38,536 bases of DNA from JBAYJT01 sp041664965 (GTDB lineage Bacteria; Pseudomonadota; Gammaproteobacteria; UBA9339), in NCBI GenBank assembly GCA_041664965.1, contig JBAYJT010000011.1, positions 1-38,536 on the forward strand. Direction: 5' to 3'. Shown here one piece after another: positions 1 to 7,467 of this stretch. Position numbers and translations under genes: made by a program. The notes under the pieces were generated by a model, which was not told the DNA's origin, made no database searches, and saw only the letters and a list, made by a program, of their open reading frames with translations. The first letter of the stretch is position 1; each line of letters opens with the position of its first letter.

Positions 1-177
1 CATCTAGGCACGAGTGAAAAACTCAACAAGATGCCGTATATACGAACGTAACCTTAAAGTTGTTGTCAGATTTATTGTTAGTAACCCTTGACTAAGAGGC
101 CGAGTCCATATACGTGTTTTTTATGAGCGACAATAGTTTTTGTCGTGGAGTTTATATCAAAAATTTTAGTCTTTAAC

Positions 178-1107
178 CTAAAAAACAATCTTGCGCGGAG
201 CGATTTTACCATCTGGTAAAACCTCACCAACGCCAACAAAATTGCCGTCTTTGCGACGAAGCTGAACATAGCCAGAAGTTGGAGAACGAGGAATTAAAAC
301 AGGATTTCCTTGGCGCAAATAGTAAACTAGATCTTCAGTAACAGTTAAAACTGGCCAAGATTCTATCATAGACTCAATGGGCAAAAGCAAAGCGTCCAAT
401 TTGGCAAAATCACCTTGTGAGGCTAGTTCTTCCAAAGTTTGCAGCGTAACCATGCGATCTTCTTTGTAATTGCCAACATTTTTGCGTCGTAACATTGTAA
501 CATGCGCACCAACGCCCAAAGCATCCCCAATATCTTCCACTAAAGTGCGCACATAAGTGCCTTTGCTACAATGTACAAAAAGATCTAATTCGGTAGGATG
601 TTCGGTTGGATTACTTCCCAGTAAATCTAATCTGTAAACAGTCACAACTCGCTTTTCGCGCTCTACGGAAATTCCCGCACGAGCCAGTTTATAAAGCGGT
701 TGTCCGTTATGCTTTAAAGCTGAGTACATCGACGGCAACTGCTCAATATCGCCTTGAAATTTTTTTAATACGGCTTGGATTTGGTCTAAAGTAAATTTTG
801 GAACTGGTTTTTCTTCTAAAACCTCACCTTCCGTATCGCCAGTTGCAGTTTTTACGCCTAGTTTAGCGCGCACAATGTAGCTTTTATCGGTGTTCAATAA
901 AAACTGCGCAAATTTAGTAGCCTCACCAAAACAAAGCGGCAACATGCCGCTGGCTAGAGGATCTAAACTACCGGTGTGGCCAGCCTTACACGCTACATAC
1001 AATCTTTTAACTCTTTGTAATACTTCGTTAGACGTCATGCCAAGTGGCTTATCTAGAAGCAACACCCCATTGATCTTGCGGCAATTTGTTTTTCTTGATG
1101 GTCGCAT
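178..1107 (-). CDS. truB: tRNA pseudouridine(55) synthase TruB
   Basis: TruB converts U55 of the tRNA T-loop to pseudouridine in the cytoplasm. The 309-residue protein has the family's N-terminal block (GVLLLDKPLGMTSNEVL, residues 14-30) and the catalytic motif GHTGSLDPLASG, with the nucleophilic Asp at about residue 49. Its length is normal for the short gammaproteobacterial form. The ATG start lies one base past the rbfA stop, so the two genes are almost certainly co-transcribed. In most gammaproteobacteria the order is infB-rbfA-truB-rpsO-pnp; here infB is not upstream, and no rpsO is visible in the 177 bases downstream. Confidence 0.97.
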   Translation of the reverse strand: MRPSRKTNCRKINGVLLLDKPLGMTSNEVLQRVKRLYVACKAGHTGSLDPLASGMLPLCFGEATKFAQFLLNTDKSYIVRAKLGVKTATGDTEGEVLEEKPVPKFTLDQIQAVLKKFQGDIEQLPSMYSALKHNGQPLYKLARAGISVEREKRVVTVYRLDLLGSNPTEHPTELDLFVHCSKGTYVRTLVEDIGDALGVGAHVTMLRRKNVGNYKEDRMVTLQTLEELASQGDFAKLDALLLPIESMIESWPVLTVTEDLVYYLRQGNPVLIPRSPTSGYVQLRRKDGNFVGVGEVLPDGKIAPRKIVF

Positions 1108-1108
1108 G

Positions 1109-1480
1109 CTAAATCTCTGTATTATTGGTATCTCGCTTTACCGCCGTATCAATCAAAGCCGATAATTTTCGTCCTACAGCGATCGACTCATCGTAAAAAA
1201 ACATCAATTGCGGCACAATACGCAAATTCAGTTTCCCTGCCAATAAATGGCGCAAAAAACCCGCCTCTTGCTTCAGCGCTTTGATATTTTCTTTAATATT
1301 TTCGTCATTTAAAAACGTAACGTAAACGCGGGCGGAAGACAAATCGCGTGAAAGCTTTACTGCCGTAACCGTAACGCCCTTGAAAGCGGGATTATCTATA
1401 TTAAATAGCATAGCCGAAGCTAATTCATGGTGAATTAACTGAGCTACGCGATCTGCACGACTAAAATTCTTCTGTGCCAT
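1109..1480 (-). CDS. rbfA: 30S ribosome-binding factor RbfA
   Basis: RbfA is a small KH-type protein that binds pre-30S subunits and helps mature the 5' end of 16S rRNA. The 123-residue product has the family's opening (RADRVAQLIHHELA), the central VTVTAVKLSRDLSSARVYVTF segment and the R-x-VPQLMFFYDES motif near residue 90. It is the first gene of the rbfA-truB pair. Its ATG lies 8 bases after an ATG at the edge of a dispersed repeat core (1481-1530), so the repeat forms its immediate upstream region and no clear ribosome-binding site is seen. Confidence 0.96.
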   Translation of the reverse strand: MAQKNFSRADRVAQLIHHELASAMLFNIDNPAFKGVTVTAVKLSRDLSSARVYVTFLNDENIKENIKALKQEAGFLRHLLAGKLNLRIVPQLMFFYDESIAVGRKLSALIDTAVKRDTNNTEI

Positions 1481-1530
1481 AAAAACATGTCTACGGGATT
1501 TCGTTATAAATCAATATGTTACATTTTAAA
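1481..1530 (-). repeat. Dispersed repeat core, copy 1
   Basis: One of nine copies of a core that, read on this strand, runs from an AAAATGTAAC-like end through TTGATTTATAAC to GACATGTTTTT. It is oriented with its ATG end toward rbfA and abuts the start codon of that gene. AT-rich flanking ends are not seen at this copy. Confidence 0.8.
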
Positions 1531-1580
1531 AATGATTTCAGCAAGAATATCCTAACTATTTCAATCAAGCAAGAAAAAAA

Positions 1581-1609
1581 TTGTCGTATCCCTGAAGTAA
1601 TATTATACT
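1581..1609 (+). promoter_or_regulatory. Candidate sigma-70 promoter of the atp cluster
   Basis: TTGTCG (1581-1586) and TATACT (1604-1609) are separated by exactly 17 bases, in the gap between divergent rbfA and atpI. Transcription would begin at about 1616, which is the A of the atpI ATG. Either the message is leaderless for AtpI or the true atpI start lies further in. Confidence 0.5.
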
Positions 1610-1615
1610 TGCCGG

Positions 1616-2107
1616 ATGGCTGCAGCTAAGCACAAAATAAAAAAGACCAAAAATACTAAGCGCGTTAAAGCGCGCAGTAAGTTGGCGCCCACAACAAAAC
1701 CAGCTTATCTTAGCTTTTATAACCGAGAATGTAATCGATTAAGCGGCATACAACTTGCCTGCATGCTTGGTATAACTGTTTTTTGGTTGATTATTGGGGG
1801 TAATCTTGAGGCTTCATCAGCTTTTTTTGGTTGTTTAGCCTGGATTTTTCCAAGTATGTATTTCACTAAAAAAGTTCTTCGCAGTATTTACCCAGCGGAG
1901 CTAAAACAATCACCGCGCGCTTTGCTTAGAATATTTTTCTTGACTGAACTAAAAAAACTAGCTTTAAGCATGTTTTTAGTTTTTCTTTGTGTTCGCTACT
2001 TGCCTATTACTAATCTAGCGTTTATAAGTGGTTACATTGTGGCTATTTTATCTCCATGGCCTTGGTTTTTAAGCTTATTTAAAACATATCAAAAAGAACA
2101 ATCATGA
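1616..2107 (+). CDS. atpI: ATP synthase protein I (AtpI)
   Basis: AtpI is a small membrane protein at the head of proteobacterial atp operons that assists c-ring assembly. The product has a Lys/Arg-rich N-terminal tail of about 40 residues, then four hydrophobic segments. The AtpI-like blocks AWIFPSMYFTKK and FFLTELKKLALS (Phe/Glu/Lys helix start) and GYIVAILSPW are visible. At 163 residues it is longer than the roughly 126-residue E. coli protein because of the basic tail. No ribosome-binding site precedes the ATG, and a promoter ends 6 bases before it, so the start is uncertain. It overlaps atpB by four bases (ATGA). Confidence 0.88.
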   Translation: MAAAKHKIKKTKNTKRVKARSKLAPTTKPAYLSFYNRECNRLSGIQLACMLGITVFWLIIGGNLEASSAFFGCLAWIFPSMYFTKKVLRSIYPAELKQSPRALLRIFFLTELKKLALSMFLVFLCVRYLPITNLAFISGYIVAILSPWPWFLSLFKTYQKEQS

Positions 2108-2919
2108 GCGAATCCTTTCTAACGCCTACGCAAGGCGATTACATTCAGCATCATCTACATCACCTGCAATTAAACCTGCATAATTTCACTATTTCCGATG
2201 GCGGTTTTTACACTTTAAATCTTGATACTCTTATCATTTCTATCTTAACTGGCTTGGTCTTCTTTTGCCTCTTTCGTTCTGCTGCTAAAAAAATGCAAAG
2301 TGGCGTCCCAAATAAGCTACAAAATTTCGTAGAAATGATCGTAGAGTATGTAGCACAACTAATCAAAGATTCCTTTCACGGCCGCTCTAAACTCATAGCT
2401 CCACTATCTTTGACTATTTTCGTTTGGATTTGGCTGATGAATTTTATGGATCTTCTGCCTGTCGATATTTTATGCGTCCCACTTTATCACTTAGGAATCT
2501 TAGACCCAACTTTTCGACTTGTTCCAACAGAAGATGTAAACTTAACTTTCGCTTTATCTCTAACGGTTTTTTTCTTGATTTTATTTTACAACGCCAACAC
2601 TAAAGGCGCCAAAGAACTAAGCCACGAATGGCTTGCTGCGCCTTTTAATGTTTGGCTTTTCCCGATAAACATACTGTTCCATCTTATTGAAGAAATAACA
2701 AAACCAGTATCCTTGGCGCTTCGACTTTACGGCAACATGTTTGCGGGCGAGTTAATTTTTTTACTCATTGCAGCATTGCCCTGGTGGATCCAATGGACAG
2801 TGGGCGGACTATGGTCGCTCTTTCACGTATTAGTCATTACCATACAAGCCTTTATTTTTATGATGTTAACTATTACTTACCTAAGTATGGCCCATGGTTC
2901 GGAGAGTGGAACGCACTAA
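2104..2919 (+). CDS. atpB: F0F1 ATP synthase subunit a
   Basis: Subunit a forms the proton half-channels of the F0 motor in the inner membrane. The 271-residue sequence ends with the diagnostic helix EEITKPVSLALRLYGNMFAGEL, which contains the essential arginine that faces the c-ring, followed by the conserved Gln-containing last helix (HVLVITIQAFIFMMLT). The N-terminus is His-rich and short, as in gammaproteobacterial homologues. Its start overlaps the atpI stop, which points to translational coupling. Confidence 0.97.
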   Translation: MSESFLTPTQGDYIQHHLHHLQLNLHNFTISDGGFYTLNLDTLIISILTGLVFFCLFRSAAKKMQSGVPNKLQNFVEMIVEYVAQLIKDSFHGRSKLIAPLSLTIFVWIWLMNFMDLLPVDILCVPLYHLGILDPTFRLVPTEDVNLTFALSLTVFFLILFYNANTKGAKELSHEWLAAPFNVWLFPINILFHLIEEITKPVSLALRLYGNMFAGELIFLLIAALPWWIQWTVGGLWSLFHVLVITIQAFIFMMLTITYLSMAHGSESGTH

Positions 2920-2930
2920 TTTTTCCCTTG

Positions 2931-2955
2931 CAATAACGTAAAAAACACGGTATTA
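2931..2955. repeat. Degenerate copy of the 25-bp palindrome
   Basis: CAATAACGTA, five A bases, then CACGGTATTA. It matches the perfect palindrome at 14107-14131 but has drifted in the left arm. It sits in the atpB-atpE gap, where a hairpin could modulate expression of the highly translated atpE gene. Confidence 0.55.
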
Positions 2956-2988
2956 CAATTCATAATTTATAAACTAGCGGAGATAACA

Positions 2989-3291
2989 ATGGAACTAGCA
3001 CAATTAGTCACTCAAGTTCAAGCAATGACCGTTCTCGGCGCGGCTCTTTTAATAGGCCTCGCAGCCATAGGAACTGCCATAGGTTTTGGTATTTTAGGTG
3101 GTAAATTCCTAGAAGGCATCGCGCGCCAACCAGAACTTTCACCCATGCTTATGATGCGTATGTTCTTGGTTGCAGGTCTACTCGATGCCTTCGCGGCAAT
3201 ATCTATCGCTATCGGGCTTCTGCTAATTTTTGGCAAAAATCCTCTAATTGCTGAAATCGTACGCTTAGCCGGCCAACACGTTGCGGGATAA
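2989..3291 (+). CDS. atpE: F0F1 ATP synthase subunit c
   Basis: Subunit c is the ring-forming proteolipid. The 100-residue product is two hydrophobic hairpin helices: a Gly/Ala-rich helix (LIGLAAIGTAIGFGILGGKFLEG split by the glycine pattern), the polar loop ARQPE that contacts gamma/epsilon, and a second helix with the ion-carrying acidic residue in LLDAFAAI. Here the carboxylate is Asp, as in proton-driven enzymes. A good ribosome-binding site (GCGGAG) precedes the ATG. It is about 20 residues longer than E. coli subunit c, by extensions at both ends. Confidence 0.97.
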   Translation: MELAQLVTQVQAMTVLGAALLIGLAAIGTAIGFGILGGKFLEGIARQPELSPMLMMRMFLVAGLLDAFAAISIAIGLLLIFGKNPLIAEIVRLAGQHVAG

Positions 3292-3298
3292 TTAAGTC

Positions 3299-3781
3299 AT
3301 GGATTTAAATATCACACTTCTTGGCGAAATAATCACCTTTGCTGTACTGATTTTCGTCACCATGAAATATATTTGGCCACCTGTCACAAAAGCTATGGAA
3401 GAGAGGCAACAAAAGATCGCGTCTGGCTTACAAGCAGCAGAGCGTGCAGAAAATGATTTAAAAATCGCTCAAGATAAAGCTAAAAAAATACTTTCTTCTG
3501 CACAAAATCAAGCTAAAACCATACTAACAAAAACCGAAGAAGAAACCTCAAAAATACTAGAGGCAAGCAAGCTGTCAGCTCAAAAAGAGAGCGAACAAAT
3601 CTTGACCAATGCTGAAATCACCATACAGAAAGAAAAAAGCATGGCTAAAGAAGAGTTACAGAAACATCTTGCCGATTTAGTTATGCTTAACACAAAAAAA
3701 ATTCTAGAAGAAAAAGTGGATGCGGGAATGCAAGATAAATTAGTTGATCAATTTATCGCTGACTTGGACAAGGAGCATTAG
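3299..3781 (+). CDS. atpF: F0F1 ATP synthase subunit b
   Basis: Subunit b is the peripheral stalk that holds the F1 head against rotation. It has one N-terminal membrane helix (LLGEIITFAVLIFVTMKYIWPP), in which the family's WPP motif ends the membrane segment, followed by a long charged helix rich in Ala, Lys, Glu and Gln that forms a coiled coil. At 160 residues it has the typical proteobacterial length (156 in E. coli). It lies 7 bases after atpE and 6 bases before atpH. Confidence 0.97.
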   Translation: MDLNITLLGEIITFAVLIFVTMKYIWPPVTKAMEERQQKIASGLQAAERAENDLKIAQDKAKKILSSAQNQAKTILTKTEEETSKILEASKLSAQKESEQILTNAEITIQKEKSMAKEELQKHLADLVMLNTKKILEEKVDAGMQDKLVDQFIADLDKEH

Positions 3782-3787
3782 GATTCT

Positions 3788-4330
3788 ATGTCGCAAGATT
3801 TAAACCAAGCCAGACCTTACGCAATAGCTATATTCGAATTAGCAAGTGAACAAAAATCGCTTACAGCATGGCTAGATACCATTTCTATACTCGCCTTTAT
3901 TGCTACAAACCCTAGTGTTATTTCTTTAGCTAACAATCCGCGTTCACCAAAAGAAAAATTATTCAATTTGTTTAAAAACACTCTTAAAAAAAATACAGAA
4001 AGCGTCGTATTAGAACAAGCTCTCCGTTTACTAAACTTTTTAATAATTAAACGTAGATTGCAGCTCTTACCCAGCATATACGCCGCTTTAGATAATTTGC
4101 GCTGTAAAAAAGAAAATTTAAAAAAAGGAAGTGTTATATCAGCAAAACCCCTTTCCGAAAAACAACAAGAAAAATTAGAGAACGTTTTAGTCAAGCGTTT
4201 AAAAGCCAAAGTGTTTCTAGATTATGCTGTAGATCCTAACCTACTTGGCGGTATGATCCTCCGCTTTGGAAATGATGTGATCGATTCTTCACTGCAAAAC
4301 AAATTACAACGCTTAGCGAATAGTTTTTGA
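3788..4330 (+). CDS. atpH: F0F1 ATP synthase subunit delta
   Basis: Delta sits on top of F1 and joins the alpha subunits to the b stalk. The 180-residue protein opens with the family pattern ARPYAIAIFELA, and its C-terminal domain carries the conserved VDPNLLGGMILRFGNDVIDSSLQNKLQRL block. Length matches the family (about 177). It lies between atpF and atpA, in the standard gene order. Confidence 0.97.
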   Translation: MSQDLNQARPYAIAIFELASEQKSLTAWLDTISILAFIATNPSVISLANNPRSPKEKLFNLFKNTLKKNTESVVLEQALRLLNFLIIKRRLQLLPSIYAALDNLRCKKENLKKGSVISAKPLSEKQQEKLENVLVKRLKAKVFLDYAVDPNLLGGMILRFGNDVIDSSLQNKLQRLANSF

Positions 4331-4363
4331 TAATCTGACAAAAGATAAAGCGAGATAACATTT

Positions 4364-5908
4364 ATGCCATTTAACCCAAGCGAAATTAGTGCCATTATCA
4401 AGCAACAAATCGAGCAATTTCCTTTACCTGCCGAAACACGCAATGAAGGAACAATCGTAAGCCTCAAAGATGGTATTGCTACAATTTACGGACTATCCAA
4501 TACCTTATTGGGCGAAATGCTACAGTTCGATACAAAAACTTATGGTATCGCTTTAAATCTAGAACGTGATACTGTCGGCTCCGTTATTTTAGGCGACTTT
4601 GGTCATCTTTCTGAAGGCATGACTGTAAAAAGCACTGGTCGCGTTTTAGAAACACCCATTGGACATGAGTTGCTTGGTCGCATTGTCAATCCACTTGGCA
4701 CTCCTCTAGATGGTAAAGGTCTGATCAATAGCAAAAAAACAGCTCCCGTGGAAAAAGTAGCCCCTGGAGTAATCTGGCGCCAAAGCGTCGATACACCGCT
4801 GCAAACTGGTCTCAAAGTAATTGATACTATTGTACCAATCGGCCGGGGCCAAAGAGAGTTAATCATTGGCGATCGCCAAACCGGCAAAACCGCCATCATC
4901 ATTGACACTATCATCAATCAAAAAAAATCTGGCGTTAAATGTATTTACGTGGCCATCGGTCAAAAAAACTCTTCCATAGCCGCTTTAGTGCGTAAATTAG
5001 AAGAACACGACGCCATGAAGCATACCATCATAGTAAATGCCTCTGCTTCTGATTCCGCCGCTTCACAATATATAGCGCCTTACGCAGGATGCTCCATGGG
5101 AGAATATTTCCGCGACATCGGCGAAAATGCACTTATAATTTTTGATGATCTCACCAAACATGCTTGGGCTTATCGCCAAATTTCTCTTCTACTCCGTCGT
5201 CCACCGGGACGCGAAGCTTATCCAGGCGATATTTTCTACTTACATTCGCGCTTGCTGGAACGTGCCGCTCACGTCAGTGCTGAATACGTCTCAACACAAA
5301 CCGAAGGCAAAGTTAAAGATAGAACTGGCTCGCTTACAGCTCTGCCTATTGTAGAAACGCAAGCTGGCGATATCACGGCCTTTATTCCAACCAATATTAT
5401 TTCTATCACAGATGGCCAAATTTTCTTAGAAACCGATTTATTCAATTCCGGCGTACGCCCAGCTGTAAATATCGGCCTTTCTGTGTCGCGCGTTGGTGGT
5501 GCAGCCCAAACTAGTATCATCAAAAAATTAAGCGGGGGATTGCGTTTAGCCTTAGCCCAGTTTCGCGATTTAGAAGCCTTCTCACAGTTTGCTTCCGATT
5601 TAGATGAAACAACTAGAAAGCAACTAGAACATGGTCAACGCTCTTTAGAAATTCTTAAACAGCCACAATACGCACCTTTAACAGTCTCAGAAATGGTCAT
5701 AACCCTGGTTATCATCGAAAAGAAAATTTTCGCTGACTTACCAGTAGAGAAGGTCCTTGAATTTGCCAATTCCGCAATAAAGTTTATGCACGATAATCAC
5801 CAGGAAATCTTAGATGAAATCGACGCCAAACCAGTTTATTCAGCCGAACTTGTTGATAAGATAGAAAAAGAATTGGTGAAATTTAAAGAGACAGGGTTTG
5901 TGGTGTAG
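4364..5908 (+). CDS. atpA: F0F1 ATP synthase subunit alpha
   Basis: Alpha is the regulatory nucleotide-binding subunit of F1. The 514-residue product has the Walker A motif GDRQTGKT near residues 169-176, the YVAIGQKNSS segment, Walker B-like ALIIFDDL, and the alpha signature region with PAVNIGLSVSRVGGAAQ, which contains the arginine finger. It is full length (513 in E. coli). It should be followed by atpG, atpD and atpC, but an oppositely oriented nuclease gene ends only 10 bases downstream. The cluster therefore ends here, and those three essential genes must lie elsewhere if the enzyme functions. Confidence 0.98.
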   Translation: MPFNPSEISAIIKQQIEQFPLPAETRNEGTIVSLKDGIATIYGLSNTLLGEMLQFDTKTYGIALNLERDTVGSVILGDFGHLSEGMTVKSTGRVLETPIGHELLGRIVNPLGTPLDGKGLINSKKTAPVEKVAPGVIWRQSVDTPLQTGLKVIDTIVPIGRGQRELIIGDRQTGKTAIIIDTIINQKKSGVKCIYVAIGQKNSSIAALVRKLEEHDAMKHTIIVNASASDSAASQYIAPYAGCSMGEYFRDIGENALIIFDDLTKHAWAYRQISLLLRRPPGREAYPGDIFYLHSRLLERAAHVSAEYVSTQTEGKVKDRTGSLTALPIVETQAGDITAFIPTNIISITDGQIFLETDLFNSGVRPAVNIGLSVSRVGGAAQTSIIKKLSGGLRLALAQFRDLEAFSQFASDLDETTRKQLEHGQRSLEILKQPQYAPLTVSEMVITLVIIEKKIFADLPVEKVLEFANSAIKFMHDNHQEILDEIDAKPVYSAELVDKIEKELVKFKETGFVV

Positions 5909-5918
5909 GAAAAACCTA

Positions 5919-6803
5919 CTACTGCTTCTTTTCCATAGTATTTTTGGAAAGCTTGAGTATTTTTTCCACTTTCTTCGATAATAAACCCTCCTGACGCAAC
6001 TGATCAGCTACAGCTTTCAAAGCTTGCTCTTGCCCCTTGAGCCTGTAATGTTCTGCTATAGTCATAATCTTTTCCTCATCAATACCAGCTAATTCATTTT
6101 TTATTATTTCGCGAAATTCTTCGGGTTTATTAATTGCTCCAGCCTCAACTATGTAAGACAATGTGGTATAAATATAAGACATTTCGCCAAAATGTTCAAT
6201 TTTTCGCAAATCCCCCATCAAATCTTTAAGAATTGGCAAAAAATCATCTTCCCAAATATGCTTCATAGTACGAGCTAATACCCCATACCTCAACGCTCCT
6301 CGCAATCTCGCATCTTGCATACGTGACAGATCGACTAGGCAATAGGGTTTTGTGAAAATTCCACGTGCTAATTCTTTATTTTTCCCAAAGAGATCAAAAA
6401 AATCTGTTGAATAATTGTGCGGCTTCCAGCCGGTATAAAAAATCATGGGATAAACAATAGGTAAACACTTTTTATCGACTTCTTTAAGGTGCCGCTGCAT
6501 AACGGCTAACACATATTTCCAAATCCTAAACGCTATAAAAGGATCGGGTGTACTTTGATGTTCAATCAAAAGATAGATATAGCCTTGTTCTAAGTAAAAA
6601 TTGGCGGAAAAAAGCAAATCAGTAATTTGCAATTTTAGGTCATCGTCAATGAAACTATCTGATAGAGGTTTAATCGATCCAGGGTCGATAATTTTTTTAA
6701 TATTATCGGGTAGATTTTCCGAAAAAAATTCCTGCATAACATTAGGATTACTCATCGCTGAGCGAAAAAAACGATCATGTTTGGCTAGATGATTTTTTGG
6801 CAT
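5919..6803 (-). CDS. Rpn family recombination-promoting nuclease / putative transposase
   Basis: The 294-residue protein matches the Rpn (YhgA-like) family of PD-(D/E)XK DNA endonucleases that promote RecA-independent recombination. Family marks are the start KHDRFFRSAMSNPNVMQEFF, the acidic stretch SFIDDDLKLQITDLLF (first catalytic acid) and the catalytic strand YIYLLIEHQSTPD (Glu-x-Gln), then FRIWKYV. The C-terminus is helical and charged. These genes multiply in many genomes and often accumulate near rearrangement points. This copy ends 10 bases after atpA on the opposite strand, exactly where the atp operon is broken. Confidence 0.9.
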   Translation of the reverse strand: MPKNHLAKHDRFFRSAMSNPNVMQEFFSENLPDNIKKIIDPGSIKPLSDSFIDDDLKLQITDLLFSANFYLEQGYIYLLIEHQSTPDPFIAFRIWKYVLAVMQRHLKEVDKKCLPIVYPMIFYTGWKPHNYSTDFFDLFGKNKELARGIFTKPYCLVDLSRMQDARLRGALRYGVLARTMKHIWEDDFLPILKDLMGDLRKIEHFGEMSYIYTTLSYIVEAGAINKPEEFREIIKNELAGIDEEKIMTIAEHYRLKGQEQALKAVADQLRQEGLLSKKVEKILKLSKNTMEKKQ

Positions 6804-6847
6804 TATTTTCGACCGGCTATTCTAAATCGTCCTTTCAGGACTTTTTA

Positions 6848-6874
6848 TTGAATAAATGTTATTTTATGTATGAT
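6848..6874 (+). promoter_or_regulatory. Weak candidate promoter for the hydrogenase-protease gene
   Basis: TTGAAT (6848-6853) and TATGAT (6869-6874) are 15 bases apart in the gap between the divergent rpn-like gene and the protease gene. If used, the transcript would begin near 6881, after an upstream in-frame ATG at 6870. That favours the internal ATG at 6948 as the true start. Confidence 0.3.
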
Positions 6875-6887
6875 CCAGTGCGATGCG

Positions 6888-6912
6888 CAATACAGTGTTT
6901 TTCACGGTATTG
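6888..6912. repeat. 25-bp palindrome, inverted-loop copy
   Basis: CAATACAGTG, five T bases, then CACGGTATTG. One arm differs by a single base from the perfect copy at 14107-14131, and the loop is T5 where that copy has A5, so this copy is inverted. It lies upstream of the protease start and would be translated only if the first in-frame ATG (6870) were used. Confidence 0.7.
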
Positions 6913-6947
6913 ACGCCAACACAAAAACGTGTATCTTTCCTGCTCAA

Positions 6948-7421
6948 ATGACTATTAACCAATCAAAAAAACCTCTTCTGATCGTCGGCGTTGGAAATCC
7001 GTATCGCCAGGACGATGGCATTGGACCGGAAATAATAAGACTTTTACGTAAAGAAAAAGATTTAAATTGTGATTTATTGGACGGAGGAACAGACGCTCTC
7101 GCTCTTTTGGATATTATTCCCAATTATGAGAAAACTATAATCATCGATGCCGTGGAAATGGGAATGGACCCTGGAACAGTGAAAGCTTTTAAGCCTAACG
7201 AAGCCAAGCTAAAAATTCAATCCGATGCGCTTTCTACACACGGCTTTGGCGTAATAGCTTTGATCGAACTATTAAATCAATTGCAAGTTAGCTCTAATCT
7301 AATTATCATCGGCGTCCAAGCTAAAAGTATCGATTTTGGTGAAGGCCTAAGCTCGGAAGTGGTCAGACAAATCCCCACTGTTATCAAAAAACTATACGAA
7401 GAGCTGAAGAACCCAATTTAA
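6948..7421 (+). CDS. Hydrogenase maturation protease (HyaD/HybD/HycI family)
   Basis: This endopeptidase removes the C-terminal tail of a [NiFe]-hydrogenase large subunit after nickel is inserted. The hallmark LIVGVGNPYRQDDGIGPE begins at residue 12 (GxGNxxRxDDGxG; the Glu is a nickel-sensing ligand). The later ligands lie in DAVEMG and STHGFG. I take the ATG at 6948 (157 residues, the usual size) because the extra 26 in-frame residues upstream are encoded by a palindromic repeat and a possible -10 site. No hydrogenase structural gene is in the window. The following nickel permease gene supports a role in nickel enzyme assembly. Confidence 0.9.
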   Translation: MTINQSKKPLLIVGVGNPYRQDDGIGPEIIRLLRKEKDLNCDLLDGGTDALALLDIIPNYEKTIIIDAVEMGMDPGTVKAFKPNEAKLKIQSDALSTHGFGVIALIELLNQLQVSSNLIIIGVQAKSIDFGEGLSSEVVRQIPTVIKKLYEELKNPI

Positions 7422-7467
7422 AAATGTAAGTTATTGATTTATAAAGAATTTCTGTAGACATGTTTTT
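7421..7467 (+). repeat. Dispersed repeat core, copy 2 (supplies a start codon)
   Basis: The core reads from AAAATGTAAG through TTGATTTATAAAG to GACATGTTTTT. Its terminal ATG at 7460 is the apparent start codon of the downstream nickel permease, so the first codons (Met-Phe-Phe) come from the repeat. Confidence 0.8.

Noticed and set aside
1..177. Possible rpsO or other gene downstream of truB
   Set aside because: No S15-like protein in any frame. A small inverted repeat (CGACAA/TTGTCG at about 128-145) has no T run on the minus strand, so I do not call it a terminator.
178..1107. Long open frames on the strand opposite truB (for example 890-1165)
   Set aside because: They show no family motifs and lie entirely within a well-supported gene.
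6829..6846. GTCCT-TTC-AGGAC followed by five T bases as a terminator
   Set aside because: The stem is only five bases with a three-base loop, and it lies in a divergent gap with no gene leading into it.
6870..6947. Upstream in-frame extension of the hydrogenase protease
   Set aside because: The 26 extra residues are encoded by a palindromic repeat and a -10-like site and do not resemble the family.
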